Source: Novosphingobium sp. SG919 (lineage in GTDB: Bacteria > Pseudomonadota > Alphaproteobacteria > Sphingomonadales > Sphingomonadaceae). From it: a stretch of DNA of 64,000 nt. Positions 59,969-64,000 of the stretch are shown here, in pieces. The notes under the pieces are model-generated. The model worked only from the letters and a program-made list of their open reading frames with translations, was not told the DNA's origin and searched no databases. The stretch is from NCBI RefSeq assembly GCF_012932495.1, contig NZ_JABCNG010000006.1, positions 310,001 through 374,000 on the forward strand, read 5' to 3'. A program made the translations under genes and the position numbers. Numbering within the stretch: the stretch's first letter is position 1; every line of letters starts with the position of its first letter.

Positions 59969-61635
59969 CGCTGCTGCGTCTCCCATTGGGGGTGGACGTA
60001 ATAGGGTTCGTTGGAAGCCGGGAGCAACGGCTTGCCCAGGATGTGATCGGCCGCCTTTTCCCCGATCATGATCGTGGGCGCGTTGAGATTGCCGGTGGTG
60101 ATCGAGGGCATCACCGAGCTATCGACCACGCGCAGGCCGGAGACGCCGATCACGCGCAGTTCGGGATCAACCACCGCCAGGGGATCATCAGGGCGGCCCA
60201 TCCTCGCGGTGCACGAGGGGTGCAGCGCGCTTTCCACTTTGTCGGCGATGAAAGCATCGATCTGTTCGTCGGTAACACAATCGGCGCCGGGCTGGATTTC
60301 CCGGCCACGGAACGGGGCAAAGGCGGGCTGCTGGAAGATTTCGCGCGTCAGGCGCACGCAGGCGCGCATTTCGGCCCAATCATCCGGGTGGCTCATGTAG
60401 TTGAAGCGGATCGCCGGCTTTTCGCGCGGGTCGGCGCTGCGCAGCGTGACCGTGCCGCGACTTTTCGAGCGCATCGGGCCAACGTGGGCCTGGAAGCCAT
60501 GCTCCGTGGCGAGCGAGGAGCCGTCGTAATTGATGGCCATCGGGAAGAAGTGGTACTGGATATCAGGATAGCGGATGCCCGCGCGGCTGCGGATGAAACC
60601 GCAGGATTCAAAGTGGTTGGACGCGCCAAGACCGGTGCGGCGGAGCAGCCATTCGAGGCCCACCTTGGCTTTCCCGACCAGATTGGCATGGCCGAACAGG
60701 GTGATCGGCTGGGTGCAAGCCATCTGGAAATAGAATTCCAGGTGATCCTGCAGATTGGCGCCGACCCCGGCGCGATCGGCCAGGACGGGAATGCCATGGC
60801 TGGCGAGTTCATCGGCCGGGCCGATGCCCGACAGCTTGAGCAACTGGACCGAATTGATCGGGCCGCCCGACAGAATGACTTCGAGGCTGGCGCGCACGGT
60901 ATGGAGGGTGCCGCCACGCTCGTATTCCAGGCCCACGGCCCGCGTGCCTTCGAACAGGATGCGGGTGGCCAGCGCGTGTTGTTCGACTTTCAGGTTCGGG
61001 CGCTTGACCGCGTCATAGAGGTGCGCCTTGGCCGACGAACAACGTTCGCCGTTGCGCACGGTCATGTCCATGCGGCCAAAGCCTTCCTGCTGGAAGCCGT
61101 TGTAATCCTCGGTCAACTGGTAGCCAGCCTGGCGCGCGGCCTCCATCCAGGCGTGGTGGAGCGGATTGTCGAGCGTGCCATAGGTGGTGGAAAGCGGGCC
61201 ATCCCCTCCCCGATAGGCGTTGCCGCCTTCGGCGCGGGTTTCCGCGCGCTTGAAATAGGGCAGCACGTTGGCATAGCCCCAACCATGCGCGCCCTGTTCC
61301 TGCCACTCTTCGAAATCGAGCGGATTGCCGCGCACATAGACGAGGCCGTTGATCGAGGAGGAGCCGCCCAGCCCCTTGCCGCGCGGGCAATGCAGGCGGC
61401 GGTTGTTGAGGTGGGGTTCGGGTTCGGATTCGTAGCGCCAGTTCCACCGCGTGGTGTTCATGGGATAGGCCAGCGCGGCGGGCATCTGGATGAAGATCGA
61501 GCGATCCGAGCCGCCGAATTCGAGCAGCAGCACGCGGTGGCGGCCGTCGGCGGTGAGCCGGTTGGCCAGGACGCAGCCGGCCGAACCTGCCCCCACGATC
61601 ACATAGTCGAAGGTTTCGGGATCAGTAGGGAGCAT
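59965..61635 (-). CDS. betA: Choline dehydrogenase (GMC oxidoreductase)
   Basis: FAD enzyme oxidising choline to betaine aldehyde. GMC motifs: FDYVIVGAGSAGCVLANRL at the start, RGKGLGGSSSINGLVYVRG (signature 1), LSGGPINSVQLLKLSGIGP (signature 2), and the catalytic His region ALHPSCTARMG plus MPSITTGNLNAPTIMIGEKAAD. 556 residues fits BetA. The ATG lies inside the betB 3' end (14-bp overlap), ensuring coupling; the longer open frame upstream is antisense-like filler. Confidence 0.9.
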   Translation of the reverse strand: MLPTDPETFDYVIVGAGSAGCVLANRLTADGRHRVLLLEFGGSDRSIFIQMPAALAYPMNTTRWNWRYESEPEPHLNNRRLHCPRGKGLGGSSSINGLVYVRGNPLDFEEWQEQGAHGWGYANVLPYFKRAETRAEGGNAYRGGDGPLSTTYGTLDNPLHHAWMEAARQAGYQLTEDYNGFQQEGFGRMDMTVRNGERCSSAKAHLYDAVKRPNLKVEQHALATRILFEGTRAVGLEYERGGTLHTVRASLEVILSGGPINSVQLLKLSGIGPADELASHGIPVLADRAGVGANLQDHLEFYFQMACTQPITLFGHANLVGKAKVGLEWLLRRTGLGASNHFESCGFIRSRAGIRYPDIQYHFFPMAINYDGSSLATEHGFQAHVGPMRSKSRGTVTLRSADPREKPAIRFNYMSHPDDWAEMRACVRLTREIFQQPAFAPFRGREIQPGADCVTDEQIDAFIADKVESALHPSCTARMGRPDDPLAVVDPELRVIGVSGLRVVDSSVMPSITTGNLNAPTIMIGEKAADHILGKPLLPASNEPYYVHPQWETQQR

Positions 61636-63037
61636 CGATCGGCTCCATGGCGACATAGACGCTCTTGAGGCGCGTATAATGCTCGATGGCGGCGCGGCTG
61701 TTTTCGCGGCCGAGGCCTGATTGCTTGACCCCGCCGAACGGCAGTTCGATCGGCGTGATGTTGTAGGTATTGATCCAGCAGGTACCGGCATCGAGCGCCG
61801 CCACCACGCGGTGAGCGCGCGTGATGTCTTGCGTGAACACAGCGCCGGCGAGGCCGAACTCGGTGGCGTTGGCACGCTCGACCACCTCGGCTTCTTCGGT
61901 GAAAGGCAGCACGGCCATGACCGGGCCGAAGATTTCCTCCTGCACGATGGTCATGCCATCGTGGCAGGCGGCAAAGACCGTGGGCGCGACGAACGCGCCC
62001 TTGTCGCAGCCGTTGGCCGTAACGCGGTGGCCGCCTGTGACAAGCGTAGCGCCTTCGGCCTTGCCCTTTTCGATATAGCCCAGGACCTTGTCCATGTGGG
62101 CCTGGCTGATCAGCGCGCCGACGTGGGTGGCCGGATCGGCGGGATCGCCCACCACCATCGCTTCGGTGCGCGCCTTCAACCGGGCAAGGAAATCATCGAT
62201 GACCGAGGCGTGGACGAACACGCGGGTACCGTTGGAGCAGACTTCGCCGGCGGAATAGAAATTGGCCAGGAGTGCGCCAGACACCGCATTGTCGAGATCG
62301 GCATCGGGAAACACGATGAGTGGGCTCTTGCCGCCCAGTTCCAGCGTGACCTGCTTGAGCGTGGCGGCGGCATCAGCCATGACCTTGCGGCCGGTGCCGA
62401 CTTCGCCCGTCAGAGAAATCTTGGCGATGCCGGGATGACGCGAGAGCAACTGGCCAGTGGCGGCAAAGCCCTGAACCACCTGAAACACGCCTTCGGGGAC
62501 GCCGGCCTCGATATAGATCTTTTCCAACTCGATCGCGGTGAGCGGGGTGAGTTCGGCAGGCTTGAAGATCATGGCATTGCCGCAGGCCAGCGCAGGCGCC
62601 GATTTCCAGCAGGCGATCTGCAGGGGATAGTTCCACGCGCCGATACCGGCGGTGACTCCCAGCGGTTCGCGCCGGGTATAGCCGAATGCGCCAGGACCAA
62701 GATCGACATGCTCTCCGGCAATTGTGGCCGCAACATTGGCATAGTATTCGATGCAATCGGCGCCCGAGAGCACGTCGACGGCAATGGTTTCCTGGATCGG
62801 CTTGCCGGTATCACGGGTTTCCAGCAGGGCAAGTTCATCGTTGCGCGCGCGCAGGATTTCCACGGCTCGGCGCAGGATGCGGCCGCGCTCGGTTCCGGTA
62901 AGACGGGCCCATTGCTTCTGCGCGACTTTGGCGCGAGCCACGGCGGCATCGATTTCCACCGCCCCGGCAATGGGGATCGTGGCGAGCACTTCACCCGTGG
63001 CGGGATTGATCGTTTCGAAGGTAGCCGGTGCCATCAT
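61622..63037 (-). CDS. betB: Betaine aldehyde dehydrogenase
   Basis: NAD(P)-dependent oxidation of betaine aldehyde to glycine betaine. ALDH hallmarks: WNYPLQIACWKSAPALACGNAMIFKP near residue 155, general-base Glu in TLELGGKSP and the catalytic Cys in SAGEVCSNGTRVF, then EEIFGPVMAV and the C-terminal FGGVKQSGLGREN. 471 residues. First gene of betB-betA-permease; an AT-rich stretch upstream holds a plausible promoter. Confidence 0.92.
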   Translation of the reverse strand: MMAPATFETINPATGEVLATIPIAGAVEIDAAVARAKVAQKQWARLTGTERGRILRRAVEILRARNDELALLETRDTGKPIQETIAVDVLSGADCIEYYANVAATIAGEHVDLGPGAFGYTRREPLGVTAGIGAWNYPLQIACWKSAPALACGNAMIFKPAELTPLTAIELEKIYIEAGVPEGVFQVVQGFAATGQLLSRHPGIAKISLTGEVGTGRKVMADAAATLKQVTLELGGKSPLIVFPDADLDNAVSGALLANFYSAGEVCSNGTRVFVHASVIDDFLARLKARTEAMVVGDPADPATHVGALISQAHMDKVLGYIEKGKAEGATLVTGGHRVTANGCDKGAFVAPTVFAACHDGMTIVQEEIFGPVMAVLPFTEEAEVVERANATEFGLAGAVFTQDITRAHRVVAALDAGTCWINTYNITPIELPFGGVKQSGLGRENSRAAIEHYTRLKSVYVAMEPIDAPY

Positions 63038-63132
63038 GCCCTCTGTCTGGCGTCACAAGCCCACAGAATACGTGATGGCGCGGCGGAATCAATTTTTCCG
63101 AACTGTTCGCGATTCCGAGCCTTCTGGAAATT

Positions 63133-63138
63133 ATTATA
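63133..63138 (-). promoter_or_regulatory. Possible -10 element upstream of betB
   Basis: A perfect TATAAT on the minus strand sits in an AT-rich patch (about 63090-63170) roughly 95 bp before the betB ATG. The matching -35 at 17 bp is poor (TAGCAA), so this is tentative. Confidence 0.25.
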
Positions 63139-63211
63139 AAAAACAATTATTTATTTTGCTAAGCCTATCACTGGCCCCGATGTGACGCATTAAGTTTACT
63201 TATGCGACAGG

Positions 63212-64000
63212 TCAGGCAGGCAACGCATCTACCGCACCGCGCCACAACCGCAGGCGCAGTTGTTGCCACTGCGGCACACCCCATTCGTGGGGGCATGCAT
63301 GGCCAACGATGCTGTCGAGGGGATTGGTGTCGTCGAGAAGCATGTCCTGCGGGGGGAGCGCTTCGCGTTCGCGTGTGCAGAAGAAGGCCGTAACGTGGGG
63401 ACCGGTATCCTGTCGGCGGCCGGGCTGGACCAGTGCGAGCCGATTGGAACGCAAGCGCACGACCATGCCAGGCGGAAAGACGCCGATGCTTTGCATGAAC
63501 GTGAACAGCAGGTCGCGATCGAAGTGGCCCTCCCAACTCCACATCGCGGCCAGGGCCTGGGGCGGTGACCACGCCTGCTTGTAGATGCGATCCGACGTCA
63601 GCGCATCATAGCAATCGCAGATCGCGCCAAGCGCGGCGGCGCGGCTGATCTGGTGGGCAGCCAGGCCCAGAGGATAGCCGTTGCCATCCTGCCGTTCATG
63701 ATGATGACGGCAGACATCGAGCGCCGTGGCACATACGTCCCCCGAAGCCTGGAGCAGGCGAAATCCGTGTTCGGGATGATCGCGAACCACGGCGAACTCT
63801 TCCCGCGTGAGCATGTCGGGCTTGTTGAGCACGTCTTGCGGGATGCCGATCTTGCCCAGATCGTGCAGCAACCCGGCTTGGCCATAGTCGCGCGTTTCCG
63901 CCTCGCTCAATCCCAGGAACGTGGCAACGTTGATCATCAGCGTGCACACCGCCACCGAATGGGCGAAGGTATATTCATCCTTGCTCTTGAGCCGGACGAT
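63212..64000 (-). CDS. HD-GYP domain phosphodiesterase (5' end beyond window)
   Basis: C-terminal ~262 residues of an HD-GYP protein; the frame is open through 64000 and the upstream sequence (RLKSKDEYTFAHSVAVC) is already family-typical, so the start lies outside. HD motif LLHDLGKIGIP, HHHERQDGNGYPLGL and the GYP region, DCYDALTSDRIYKQAW are intact. These enzymes hydrolyse cyclic di-GMP. The last ~90 residues form an extra domain (VVRLRSNRLALVQPG) often seen in this subfamily. No CheY or PAS domain is visible in the part present. Confidence 0.88.
   Translation of the reverse strand: MVRLKSKDEYTFAHSVAVCTLMINVATFLGLSEAETRDYGQAGLLHDLGKIGIPQDVLNKPDMLTREEFAVVRDHPEHGFRLLQASGDVCATALDVCRHHHERQDGNGYPLGLAAHQISRAAALGAICDCYDALTSDRIYKQAWSPPQALAAMWSWEGHFDRDLLFTFMQSIGVFPPGMVVRLRSNRLALVQPGRRQDTGPHVTAFFCTREREALPPQDMLLDDTNPLDSIVGHACPHEWGVPQWQQLRLRLWRGAVDALPA

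Noticed and set aside
59986..61668. A 560-codon plus-strand frame opposite betA
   Set aside because: betA is unambiguous on the other strand; the plus frame shows no family motif.
1..64000. Search for tRNA, rRNA, CRISPR arrays or prophage genes
   Set aside because: No cloverleaf-like sequence, no regularly spaced short repeats with unique spacers, and no integrase, capsid or transposase frame was seen.

Overview
The window is GC-rich, densely coded DNA, probably from an alphaproteobacterium of the Sphingomonadales (Novosphingobium/Sphingobium-like). That placement is an inference: it rests on base composition, a short LOV-HTH protein of the Erythrobacter EL222 type and many ATGA/TGATG gene overlaps. 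No rRNA, tRNA, CRISPR array, insertion sequence or phage gene was seen.

1-22.6 kb is an exopolysaccharide/capsule region. It opens with a KpsD-like outer-membrane export protein, is interrupted by a cytoplasmic BisC-type molybdoenzyme and a small-protein/DUF2252 pair, and resumes with a UDP-ManNAc dehydrogenase (wecC). A tight run on the plus strand follows: a 2261-residue triple-glycosyltransferase polyprotein, an alpha/beta hydrolase-like protein, a GSCFA protein, a sulfotransferase, a secreted beta-helix protein and a CgeB-like glycosyltransferase. After a gap come kpsS (Kdo transferase of ABC-dependent capsules) and, converging on it with a 47-bp overlap, a TviB/WbpA-type UDP-GlcNAc dehydrogenase. 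The genes suggest a decorated acidic polysaccharide; the KpsC/M/T/E partners are not in the window.

22.8-26.9 kb is a complete bioBFDA biotin operon. 26.9-30.6 kb holds two tiny unknown genes, an AT-rich intergenic island, a secreted glycoside-hydrolase-like protein and a cyclophilin. 30.8-38.5 kb has a chemoreceptor, a LOV-HTH blue-light regulator, folE, a renalase-like flavoprotein and a tricorn-like protease. 38.9-49.7 kb is a catabolic/redox region: SorAB-type sulfite dehydrogenase, an internally deleted Old Yellow Enzyme remnant, an SsuD-like flavin monooxygenase, a Tat-exported DOPA-dioxygenase-like protein, an MFS transporter with a MarR regulator, a 4-cresol-dehydrogenase/vanillyl-alcohol-oxidase type flavocytochrome pair, a TetR regulator and a MATE pump.

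49.9-55.0 kb is an ABC transporter (ATPase plus fused double permease) with an OprB-like porin but no binding protein, divergent from a CsoR/RcnR-family repressor preceded by a clear CsoR-type operator. 55.1-58.3 kb encodes a CDP-alcohol phosphotransferase, myo-inositol-1-phosphate synthase and a sugar-phosphate nucleotidyltransferase, together suggestive of a CDP-inositol lipid or solute pathway. 58.3-63.0 kb is betB-betA-permease for choline to glycine betaine, and the window ends inside an HD-GYP phosphodiesterase.

The most unusual features are the near-identical 1.4-kb duplication inside the giant glycosyltransferase gene and the inositol triad.
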